From contig NZ_AP019735.1 in assembly GCF_006542665.1 (NCBI RefSeq), forward strand, positions 2,914,001-2,978,000: 64,000 bases of DNA, written 5' to 3'. The notes under the pieces are model-generated. The model did not search any database. It was given only the letters and a program-made list of their open reading frames with translations, and was not told the origin of the DNA. The stretch is from Alistipes communis (GTDB lineage: Bacteria; Bacteroidota; Bacteroidia; Bacteroidales; Rikenellaceae). Both the position numbers and the translations under genes were made by a program. This document shows, piece after piece, positions 26,691 through 34,128 of this stretch. Numbering within the stretch: position 1 is the stretch's first letter; each line of letters opens with the position of its first letter.

Positions 26691-27094
26691 TTACACACGA
26701 CACCAAAATCCGGGTCTGGTACAAGCATACCGACCAAATGGGGTTCGTCCACCACTCGAACTACATCTGCTACTACGAAGAGGCGCGCTCCGACCTGATG
26801 CGCTCGATGGGGCTCTCCTACGCCGACATGGAACGAAAGGGCATCATCATGCCGATCCTGGAGGTGCAGTCGGTCTACAAACGTCCGGCTTTCTTCGACG
26901 ACTGCCTTACGGTGCGCATCCTGCTGCGCGAAATGCCTACGGCGCGCATCCGTTTCGAATACGAGGTCTACAACTCGCAGGGCGAACTGCTCAACACGGG
27001 CATGACGGCGCTGGGTTTTCTCCATGCCGACACGCACCGTCCGACACGCGCCCCGCAATGGTTCGTCGAGGCGCTCGCTGCGGCGATGAAGTAG
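26687..27094 (+). CDS. Acyl-CoA thioesterase, 4HBT/YbgC-like hotdog fold
   Basis: A 135-aa single hotdog-fold protein. The catalytic segment YKHTDQMGFVHHSNYICYYEEAR holds the conserved Asp (D16) and the tyrosine/glutamate of the YbgC/FadM group. It probably hydrolyses acyl-CoA or acyl-ACP; its physiological substrate is unknown. The ATG overlaps the TGA of the ribF-like gene (ATGA). It is the last gene of the dnaN-to-thioesterase run. Confidence 0.88.
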   Translation: MITHDTKIRVWYKHTDQMGFVHHSNYICYYEEARSDLMRSMGLSYADMERKGIIMPILEVQSVYKRPAFFDDCLTVRILLREMPTARIRFEYEVYNSQGELLNTGMTALGFLHADTHRPTRAPQWFVEALAAAMK

Positions 27095-27157
27095 GGAAGG
27101 AATCGCGATTTCTCTAAAAAAACTATTTGTTTTATTTTTTATGATAAAACATTTTAC

Positions 27158-27165
27158 TATTTTTG
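27158..27165 (+). promoter_or_regulatory. -7 box of the AT-rich lipoprotein gene
   Basis: TATTTTTG, with TTTT 19 bases upstream at 27135-27138, 24 bases before the ATG at 27190. Lies in a very AT-rich stretch. Confidence 0.55.
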
Positions 27166-27189
27166 AGAAACTCCCAAATCATGCCCCTT

Positions 27190-27903
27190 ATGAAAAAGTA
27201 TTTATGCGGATTAGCCGTTCTTTTGCTCCTTACTAATTGTCAAAAAGGATCGGAAGGAGATTCTCCCGTTGCGCCTTTTACCATCAATCTTTCTCAAAAG
27301 ATGATCACTTGTTTTCCTAAAGACGTAAAAATATTCGATTTCAACGTAACGGGACCGGAAGCCACGAATTTGAAACTGGAGGTAGTTATTACTGAACCTT
27401 GGAAATATAAATTACTTAAGTTCGAACCTTCCGCAGACGGTGGATACAATGGAACAATTGAAATCACAGCACCTTCTAAGAAGTCAGAAGCAAGCAATTA
27501 TTCGACGATAGATATTACCGTTCTATCCGAGACATATTCCTCCTGCGTCTCGGCATCTCTCATCGTCAATCCCGCACCACCTATATTTACTGCAACAAAT
27601 CTCGAAACGGATTTCAAGGTCAACGAGCTGAGAGAGATCACTTTCTCTCTCAAAAGCGAAGAGAATGTTGGAGCTTTTGCATATCAACGTATGCAAGATA
27701 AGTGGAGGTTTTATGTAGGTCATAACAGTCTGTATTTCATTCGTAATCCCGATTATTCTATAACCTCCGGAAAAATGACTATTCAAGCACCGGATAAACC
27801 TTCGGAAACAGATTTAATACTTCGATTTGAAGGTCATAGACCGTATCAAGCTATGCAAGTCACCATCCACGCTGAAACGCTTCACTTAAAGTGTAACTAT
27901 TAA
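27190..27903 (+). CDS. Hypothetical lipoprotein, AT-rich, probably acquired
   Basis: Signal MKKYLCGLAVLLLLTNC with a lipobox LTNC (Cys17), then about 220 residues without a recognisable family. The chain is rich in beta-type alternation (FTINLSQKMITCFPKDVKIFDF and repeated FxV..T patterns), suggesting two Ig-like or beta-sandwich modules (about 30-125 and 130-230). Base composition is unlike the neighbourhood: two 60-base lines counted 27 and 21 G+C, while a line of the preceding thioesterase gene has 36. This points to recent transfer. ATG 27181 is an alternative start. It has its own promoter and lies between unrelated core genes. Confidence 0.7.
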   Translation: MKKYLCGLAVLLLLTNCQKGSEGDSPVAPFTINLSQKMITCFPKDVKIFDFNVTGPEATNLKLEVVITEPWKYKLLKFEPSADGGYNGTIEITAPSKKSEASNYSTIDITVLSETYSSCVSASLIVNPAPPIFTATNLETDFKVNELREITFSLKSEENVGAFAYQRMQDKWRFYVGHNSLYFIRNPDYSITSGKMTIQAPDKPSETDLILRFEGHRPYQAMQVTIHAETLHLKCNY

Positions 27904-27913
27904 GCAGGAGGTT

Positions 27914-27940
27914 GAGCAAGAGCTCAGTCTTGTTTTTGTC
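27914..27940 (+). terminator. Weak terminator after the AT-rich lipoprotein gene
   Basis: CAAGA/TCTTG (five pairs) around a GCTCAG loop followed by TTTTTG. Weak stem, so only tentative. Confidence 0.35.
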
Positions 27941-28034
27941 AGTCTCTGGCTGTCATTCTGGCAGGAAACGTGCGCTGGCACATAGTTTGATCTCTCCGCG
28001 AACGGAAAAAACAGACTAAAACCAGAATACGACT

Positions 28035-30095
28035 ATGACAAACGGTAAAATCGGGGTGACGACCGAAAACATCTTTCCCGTCATCAAGAAATTCCTCTAT
28101 TCCGACCACGAAATCTTCCTGCGCGAATTGGTGTCGAACGCAGTCGACGCCACGCAGAAACTCAAAGCACTGGCTTCGCGCGGCGAAATGCAGGGTGAAT
28201 TGGGCGACCTGACGATCCGCATTGCGGTGGACACCGACAAGCGGCTGCTCACGATCACCGACCGCGGAATCGGCATGACGGCCGACGAGGTCGACCGCTA
28301 CATCAACCAGATCGCCTTCTCGGGCGCCGAGGAGTTCATGGCCAAGTACAAGGATCAGGCGATCATCGGCCACTTCGGTCTGGGGTTCTACTCTTCGTTC
28401 ATGGTCGCGGACAAAGTGGAGATCATCACCAGATCCTACAAGGAGGGCAGCAAAACCGTGCATTGGGAGTGCAACGGCTCGCCCGAGTTCTCGATGGAGG
28501 AGAGCGACGAGGCGCACGACCGCGGGACGACGATCGTCCTGCACCTCTCCGAAGAGGCCAAGGAGTACGCCGAAGCGGCCAAAATCGAGGAATTGCTGCG
28601 CAAATACTGCCGGTTCCTGCCCGTTCCCATCGCCTTCGGCAAGGTCAAGGAGTGGAAAGACGGCAAGTATGTCGATACCGACAAGGACAACATCGTCAAC
28701 GACACCGATCCGCTGTGGATGCGCAAGCCGGCCGACATCACCGAAGAACAGTACAAGGAATTCTACCACGAGCTCTACCCGACGGGCGAAGAGCCGCTTT
28801 TCTCGATCCACCTGAACATCGACTATCCGTTCCACCTGACGGGCATTCTCTACTTCCCGAAGATCCGCAACAACTTCGAGATTCAGAAGAACAAGATCCA
28901 GCTCTACTCCAACCAGGTCTACGTGACGGATCAGGTTGAGGGAATCGTACCGGAGTACCTCACGCTGTTGCACGGCGTGATCGATTCGCCCGACATCCCG
29001 CTCAACGTCTCGCGCAGCTATCTCCAAAGCGATTCGAACGTCAAGAAGATCTCGAACTACATCACGCGCAAGGTGGCCGACCGCTTGCAGGAGTTGTTCA
29101 ACACCATGCGCCCCGAATTCGAGAAGAAGTGGGACGACCTGAAAATCTTCATCCAGTACGGAATCCTCACCGATGAGAAATTCGCTGAAAAGGCGCAGTC
29201 GTTCACGCTGTGGAAGAATACCGACGGCAAATACTTCACGCCCGCCGAATACGAGGAGCTGGTCAAGGCCAACCAGACCGACAAGCACCAGACGCTCGTC
29301 TTCCTCTACGTCGACGACCCCGTCGCTAAACTCGCGGCCCTCGAAGCCGCGAAGGGCAAAGGCTACGACGTGCTCGAAATGAACGGCCCGCTCGACAACC
29401 ACTACGTCAACTGGTACGAGTCGAAGCACAAGGAGCAGCGCTTCGTGCGCGTCGACAGCGACATCGTGGACAAATTGATCCAGAAGGAGGACTCGCTCAA
29501 AATGTCGCTCTCGGAGGCGCAGCAGGAGATTCTGCGCCCCGTCTTCGAAGCGCAGATGCCGCACGACGAGAAGATCCACTACAACATCGCCTTCGAGCCG
29601 ATGGCAGCCGGCGAAGCGCCCGTCGTCATCACGCAGAACGAGTTCATGCGCCGCATGAAGGAGATGGCCGCCATGAGCGGCGGAGGCATGAGCCAGTTCT
29701 ACGGTCAGATGCCCGATAATTTCACCCTCGTCGTCAACGGCAATCACCCGATCGTGATCGATATCCTCCAAAACGTCGAGAAGGAGTACGGCGACAAACT
29801 CAAATCGATCACCAAGAAGATCGATGCCGCCGTGCAAGAGGAGAAGCGGTTCGAGGAGACGATCGACAAGAAAAAGGAAGAGGAGCTCACCGCCGAGGAG
29901 AAAAACCAGCGCGAGGAGTTGTCGAAGAAGGTCGTCACGCTGCGCGACGAACGCAACGAACGGCTGCGCCAGATCGGCGAGAAGGATTCGCTCGTGCGGC
30001 AGATCATCGACCTGGCACTGCTCACCAACGGGATGCTCAAAGGCAAAAACCTGACGGAGTTCATCCAGCGATCGATCTCGCTGATCGAGAAATAA
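28035..30095 (+). CDS. htpG: Molecular chaperone HtpG (bacterial Hsp90)
   Basis: ATP-dependent chaperone; 686 aa. The GHKL ATPase domain shows FLRELVSNAVDATQKL (catalytic Glu and Asn), TDRGIGMTADEV and GHFGLGFYSSFMV. The middle domain carries LNVSRSYLQSD. A long charged segment follows late (KKKEEELTAEEKNQREEL), and the C-terminus LTEFIQRSISLIEK is a dimerisation helix. Bacteroidetes HtpG proteins are longer than E. coli's 624, consistent with this length. It stands alone and ends at a terminator. Confidence 0.97.
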   Translation: MTNGKIGVTTENIFPVIKKFLYSDHEIFLRELVSNAVDATQKLKALASRGEMQGELGDLTIRIAVDTDKRLLTITDRGIGMTADEVDRYINQIAFSGAEEFMAKYKDQAIIGHFGLGFYSSFMVADKVEIITRSYKEGSKTVHWECNGSPEFSMEESDEAHDRGTTIVLHLSEEAKEYAEAAKIEELLRKYCRFLPVPIAFGKVKEWKDGKYVDTDKDNIVNDTDPLWMRKPADITEEQYKEFYHELYPTGEEPLFSIHLNIDYPFHLTGILYFPKIRNNFEIQKNKIQLYSNQVYVTDQVEGIVPEYLTLLHGVIDSPDIPLNVSRSYLQSDSNVKKISNYITRKVADRLQELFNTMRPEFEKKWDDLKIFIQYGILTDEKFAEKAQSFTLWKNTDGKYFTPAEYEELVKANQTDKHQTLVFLYVDDPVAKLAALEAAKGKGYDVLEMNGPLDNHYVNWYESKHKEQRFVRVDSDIVDKLIQKEDSLKMSLSEAQQEILRPVFEAQMPHDEKIHYNIAFEPMAAGEAPVVITQNEFMRRMKEMAAMSGGGMSQFYGQMPDNFTLVVNGNHPIVIDILQNVEKEYGDKLKSITKKIDAAVQEEKRFEETIDKKKEEELTAEEKNQREELSKKVVTLRDERNERLRQIGEKDSLVRQIIDLALLTNGMLKGKNLTEFIQRSISLIEK

Positions 30096-30118
30096 GCGGG
30101 CACGGCACTCGCAGCATC

Positions 30119-30156
30119 AAAAGGGGATATGTTCTTTCGGGACATATCCCTTTTTG
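30119..30156 (+). terminator. Terminator of htpG
   Basis: GGGATATGT/ACATATCCC stem (about nine pairs plus an A:T flank) with a loop of about nine bases, then TTTTTGG. Confidence 0.8.
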
Positions 30157-30302
30157 GTGTGTCTACAATCGGAAAAGCACGGCATCGCTCAGCGATGCCG
30201 ACAGTTCGCCGCCGCCCCATGCGGCGGACTGCAACTCGCCGAAGCTCGTGCAGTACCGGCCGCCAGCGTTGAACCGCACGGGTAACCAAACGTAAATCCG
30301 CT

Positions 30303-30332
30303 CCCCCCCCCAAAAAAAAATCGCTATCTTCG
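30303..30332 (+). promoter_or_regulatory. Promoter region with a C9A9 homopolymer tract
   Basis: Nine C (30303-30311) then nine A (30312-30320) sit where the -33/-7 spacer would be, immediately before TATCTTCG at 30325-30332. The next ATG is at 30337, four bases after the box, so the transcript would start at or next to the start codon. Confidence 0.55.
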
Positions 30333-30336
30333 AAGC

Positions 30337-30855
30337 ATGGAACTCACGATACGTCCGATTCGCAGGGAGGAATTCCCGCTGTTGGCCGATTTTCTCTACG
30401 ACGCGATCTATCGCAGCGACCCGTCGTCGCCCCTGCTGCGACAGATCGTCGAACATCCGTCGCTGCGCATCTACATCGCGGATTTCGGCACACTTCCCGA
30501 CGACCGCTGCCTGGTCGCGCAAGCGGAAGGGCACGTCGTCGGAATGGTCTGGGTGCGCTGCATTCGGGCCTACGGATATATCGGCGAAGGCATTCCCGAA
30601 TTCGTCCTGTCGGTCGCGGCTCCCTGTCGGGGACAGGGCATCGGCACAAGGTTGATGCGCGAGATGCTGCAACGGCTCTCCGCAGCAGGGTATCCGGAAG
30701 CCTCGCTTTCGGTGCAGCGCCGGAATCCGGCCGTGCGTCTCTACCGCCGGCTCGGATTCCGCACCGTGAAACGGACACTCGAAGAATATATCATGGCCTG
30801 CGATCTCCGCGACACGGATTCCGCCGTTGCGAACCGAACGGCTGGAACAGAGTAG
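30337..30855 (+). CDS. GNAT family N-acetyltransferase
   Basis: A 172-aa acetyltransferase. The acetyl-CoA loop is APCRGQGIGTRLMREML (Q/R-x-x-G-x-G/A) near residue 95, followed by NPAVRLYRRLGFRTVKR. Acceptor substrate unknown. Its promoter contains a long homopolymer tract, so expression may vary between cells. A strong convergent terminator follows. Confidence 0.85.
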   Translation: MELTIRPIRREEFPLLADFLYDAIYRSDPSSPLLRQIVEHPSLRIYIADFGTLPDDRCLVAQAEGHVVGMVWVRCIRAYGYIGEGIPEFVLSVAAPCRGQGIGTRLMREMLQRLSAAGYPEASLSVQRRNPAVRLYRRLGFRTVKRTLEEYIMACDLRDTDSAVANRTAGTE

Positions 30856-30872
30856 AACACTGCGTCCAAAAT

Positions 30873-30908
30873 AAAGGCGTCCTGTGGCAGTTGCCGCAGG
30901 ACGCCTTT
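30873..30908. terminator. Bidirectional terminator between GNAT and permease genes
   Basis: AAAGGCGTCCTG/CAGGACGCCTTT (12 pairs) closing on a further GGCA/TGCC stem. It serves the convergent genes on both sides. Confidence 0.8.
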
Positions 30909-30928
30909 CATCCGATCGGAAGAGGCTA

Positions 30929-32152
30929 TTATGCGCGCCCCTTGTACTCGAAGCCCAACTCCTCGATCACCTTCCGAATCTCGGCGGCGTCCGCCGTCCC
31001 CTCGACGGCGACCGTTCCCGCTGTCAGATCGACTTCGACGGCCGTGACGGAGGGCAGCAGCGCGAGATTCTTCTCGACGCTGGCCTTGCAGTGGTTGCAG
31101 CTCATGCCGCCCACGCGATAAATCTGTTTGGTCATACTCGTATCGTTTTTTCTGTGAATGAACCGTTTCATCAGGGCATAGACCAGCAGAGCCGAGAGCA
31201 GTGCGCTCGACGCGACCTCCACCCACGAATAGCCCGCCTCGCCGTGGCAGGCCGCATGTACCGCCCCCGAAGGAACGAACCACGCTGCCGGCAGCAGATA
31301 GTCGATCGCCAGCCCGAAGCCCACGGCTCCCGCGACGATCGCCCCCAGGTAGGCCGCCAGCGTGCGGCGTCCCAGCACCTTGCCGATCACCAGAATCGAC
31401 GCCGTGTTGGTCGCCGGTCCCGCCATGAGCAGTACCAGCGCCGCACCGGGCGACAACCCTTTGAGCATCAACGCCGCCGCAATCGGAATCGATCCCGTGG
31501 CACAGAGATACATCGGAATCGAGAAGAGCAGCACGACGGCCATATTCAGCAGCGGCTTGTCGGCGAACGAGGCGAAAAAGTTGTCGGGCACCAGAATCGT
31601 AATCAGCCCTGCGACGAGCAATCCCAGCACCAGCCAGCGGCCGATGTCCTGGATCATATCCACGAATCCGTAGCGCAACGCCTCCACGAACCGGCTGCCG
31701 CTGCGACGAACCTCGCAGTCGCCCTCCGCCGGAAGGATACCGTCGGTCTCGCTGCGGGTCAGCCGATTGACCGTCCACCCGCCCGCCAGCGCCGTCACGA
31801 GCGCCACGACGGGCCGGATCACGGCGAAGGGAAGGCCCAGTACCGAGTAGGTCGCCACGATCGAATCGACGCCGGTCTGCGGCGTGGCGATCAGAAACGA
31901 CGTCACGGCACCCTTCGACGCCCCCTCGCGCCGCAGCGACATCGCCGTGGGAATCACGCCGCACGAACACAGGGGCAGCGGCACGCCAAAGAGGGCGGCC
32001 AGCGCCACCGAGCGGAAATCGGGCTGCGAAAGGTAGCGCGCATAGAGCCTGCGCGGGACGTAGGCGTGGATGACTCCCGCCAGCAGGAATCCCAGCAGCA
32101 GGTAGGGAGCCATCGTATTGAGCAGGTAAAGAAACGGCGTTATATATTCCAT
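30929..32152 (-). CDS. SO_0444-type Cu/Zn efflux permease fused to an HMA domain
   Basis: Inner-membrane heavy-metal exporter; 407 aa from ATG 32152. It begins MEYITPFLYLLNTMAPYLLLGF and has the family motif PLPLCSCGVIPTA near residue 65 (two Cys), a TPQTGVDS segment and a second GxxLCATGSIPIAAAL/PATNTASI half. After about residue 335 comes an HMA domain with the metal-binding pair GGMSCNHC (GMxCxxC) and then KNLALLPSV. Fusion to HMA suggests metal delivery to the permease. It ends the dnaE-trxA-mutarotase-GNAT series 13 bases after the GNAT gene. The metal is not certain. Confidence 0.88.
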   Translation of the reverse strand: MEYITPFLYLLNTMAPYLLLGFLLAGVIHAYVPRRLYARYLSQPDFRSVALAALFGVPLPLCSCGVIPTAMSLRREGASKGAVTSFLIATPQTGVDSIVATYSVLGLPFAVIRPVVALVTALAGGWTVNRLTRSETDGILPAEGDCEVRRSGSRFVEALRYGFVDMIQDIGRWLVLGLLVAGLITILVPDNFFASFADKPLLNMAVVLLFSIPMYLCATGSIPIAAALMLKGLSPGAALVLLMAGPATNTASILVIGKVLGRRTLAAYLGAIVAGAVGFGLAIDYLLPAAWFVPSGAVHAACHGEAGYSWVEVASSALLSALLVYALMKRFIHRKNDTSMTKQIYRVGGMSCNHCKASVEKNLALLPSVTAVEVDLTAGTVAVEGTADAAEIRKVIEELGFEYKGRA

Positions 32153-32165
32153 GATCGTTGCAGTT

Positions 32166-32729
32166 TTAAGGTCTAACGAAAAATCGTCCCTCGAAAGTAT
32201 CCCGTGCAGCCGCATAGAGCACATGCCGCCGCAGGAGATGCCCGACGGGCAAGGCCGGATGATCGAATCCGCCGAGGTTGCGCATCCCCAGCCGCCGCAT
32301 CACCCGCTCCGAACGAAGGTTCACCGCCGCCGTAAAGGAGTACACCCGCGGCAGTCCCAACCGGCCGAAGGCATCGTGCAGCACGGCCCGCGCCGCTTCG
32401 GTGGCATAGCCCTGCCCCCAGACCTCGGCGACGAACCGCCATCCGATCTCGATACAGGGTGTAAACGACGCCTCGAAGGCCGCACGGTGCAGCCCCGTCA
32501 ACCCGATCAACCGTCCGTCCCCGCGTCGTTCGACGGCATACAGTCCCCGACCGGACTCCGCCCATTCGGCGACGATCCGATCGAAAAAAGCGTCCGACTC
32601 CGCCCGCGACAGCGGGTGCGGGAAAAACTCCATTACCCTCCGGTCGGCATTCATCGCGGCCAGCGGCTCCCTGTCCTCCGGAAGCCACTCCCTCAGCCGC
32701 AACCGCTCCGTCTCCAAACGATACACCAT
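32166..32729 (-). CDS. GNAT acetyltransferase (RimJ/RimL type)
   Basis: A 187-aa protein starting at ATG 32729 (MVYRLETERLRLREWLPED); a TTG two codons earlier is the only alternative. LETERLRLR is typical of RimJ/RimL-like enzymes, and the acetyl-CoA loop is VWGQGYATEAARAVL near residue 103, then NLRSERVMRRLGM. These enzymes acetylate protein N-termini or small molecules; target unknown. Confidence 0.87.
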   Translation of the reverse strand: MVYRLETERLRLREWLPEDREPLAAMNADRRVMEFFPHPLSRAESDAFFDRIVAEWAESGRGLYAVERRGDGRLIGLTGLHRAAFEASFTPCIEIGWRFVAEVWGQGYATEAARAVLHDAFGRLGLPRVYSFTAAVNLRSERVMRRLGMRNLGGFDHPALPVGHLLRRHVLYAAARDTFEGRFFVRP

Positions 32730-32783
32730 GTCCAAATCCGCTAAGGGAACGGGTACGGTTTTCGTGCCGCACCGTGTTCCGAA

Positions 32784-33779
32784 TTATTTCACATACAACC
32801 GGTAACGGATCGACCACTTGCCGCCCGGCGGGATCGAGCGGAATCCCCACCGTTCGCGGTCGGGCAGATTCGGCGCATCGGTGGCCCACGACTGCGGCTC
32901 GGGACAGCAGTAGGGCACCTGCCCGCCGTTGTTCCAGAGCGTCCAATAGAGCGTCTGGGAGTCGACCTCGTAGAAAACCCGCACTCCCGTACGGCGATTC
33001 TCTACCACGGCACCGCGGAAAGGCCGGCCGTCGACCTCAATCTCGCGCACCGAAAAACCAGCTTCGATCGCCTCGCAGCCGGTCGCCTGCAACCCTTCGG
33101 GAGCACGCAGCCGTGCAAACCGTTCGTCGAGCGGCAGCAGCCGTCCGGTCGGGAGATTGCGTCCGTTCAACTCGAAACGTTCGCCCACGGCCATACGGAG
33201 CCGGTAGTCCGCCGCATCGCCGCCGGCGAAGGGAACGTTGAGCGGCGTGTGGAATCCCACGCCGACAGGCATGGGAAGGTCGCTCTTATTGCCGAACATC
33301 ACCTCCTGCTCCAACCCTTCGGCCGAAAGCCGGTAGGTGATCTTGCACTTGAAGGCGTGCGGGAAATCCCGATAGATCGCATCCGAGGCCGCATTCGAAT
33401 AACAGCGTGTTTCGATCAGCACCTCGTCGGGCGTCTCGACGGCCTTAGACACCGCGAACGACTGGCTTTTGAGGATGCCGTGATGGTAGTTGTTCTCCTC
33501 GGGACGGGTAATCGGGAAGCGGTATTCGCGGCCGTCGAACCGAAACCGTCCGTCGGCGATCCGGTTGGGCGGAAAGAGGATCGGCACGCCGTAGACATGG
33601 GGACGCCGAAGGAACTCGTCATGCTCCCGTTCCGACGGCGTGCGCAACACCTCCACTCCCAATCGCGTATGGGCCAGCCGCACCAGATTCGCCCCCACCG
33701 ACGGAACGAGCAAGGCCGTGTAGTCCCGCTTGGTGAACTCCACGGCCTGCGTCCCGTGCCATTCGCACGAACGGATCAT
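32784..33779 (-). CDS. Aldose 1-epimerase (galactose mutarotase-like)
   Basis: A 331-aa cytoplasmic protein of the GalM/YeaD-like fold. It shows RFRFDGREYRFPIT, NNYHHGILKSQSF (conserved His), VGVGFHTPLNVPF (second His) and late CPEPQSWATDAPN with the catalytic-type Glu. It probably interconverts sugar anomers; the sugar is unknown. It starts three bases after the trxA stop. Confidence 0.83.
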   Translation of the reverse strand: MIRSCEWHGTQAVEFTKRDYTALLVPSVGANLVRLAHTRLGVEVLRTPSEREHDEFLRRPHVYGVPILFPPNRIADGRFRFDGREYRFPITRPEENNYHHGILKSQSFAVSKAVETPDEVLIETRCYSNAASDAIYRDFPHAFKCKITYRLSAEGLEQEVMFGNKSDLPMPVGVGFHTPLNVPFAGGDAADYRLRMAVGERFELNGRNLPTGRLLPLDERFARLRAPEGLQATGCEAIEAGFSVREIEVDGRPFRGAVVENRRTGVRVFYEVDSQTLYWTLWNNGGQVPYCCPEPQSWATDAPNLPDRERWGFRSIPPGGKWSIRYRLYVK

Positions 33780-33782
33780 CGC

Positions 33783-34097
33783 TCAGAGCAGTTTCGACAA
33801 TTTGTCGACGATCTCCGCCTTGGTCGTCGCACCCACGATTCTGGCGACCTCCTGTCCCTCCTTCAGAAAGACGAGCGTCGGGATGTTGCGCACCTTATAG
33901 GTCGCCACGATGTCGTCGCTCTTCTCCGCATCGCATGTGCAGATCAACACGCGGCCTTCGTACTCTCCGGCCAACTCTTCGACAATCGGTGCCACCATGC
34001 GGCAGGGACCGCACCATTCGGCACCGAAATCGATCAAAACAGGGAGTTTCGAGGCGGCGACCTCGCCGTAATTTTCAGTTGTCAGTTCAATTGCCAT
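33783..34097 (-). CDS. trxA: Thioredoxin
   Basis: Disulfide reductant; 104 aa with the classic active site WCGPC (residues 28-32), cis-Pro in RNIPTLVFLK, and no signal peptide, so cytoplasmic. It is 31 bases downstream of dnaE, a linkage seen across Bacteroidetes. Confidence 0.95.
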   Translation of the reverse strand: MAIELTTENYGEVAASKLPVLIDFGAEWCGPCRMVAPIVEELAGEYEGRVLICTCDAEKSDDIVATYKVRNIPTLVFLKEGQEVARIVGATTKAEIVDKLSKLL

Positions 34098-34128
34098 AAT
34101 TTACCTAATTTTTAATTTGTTGTTTTGA

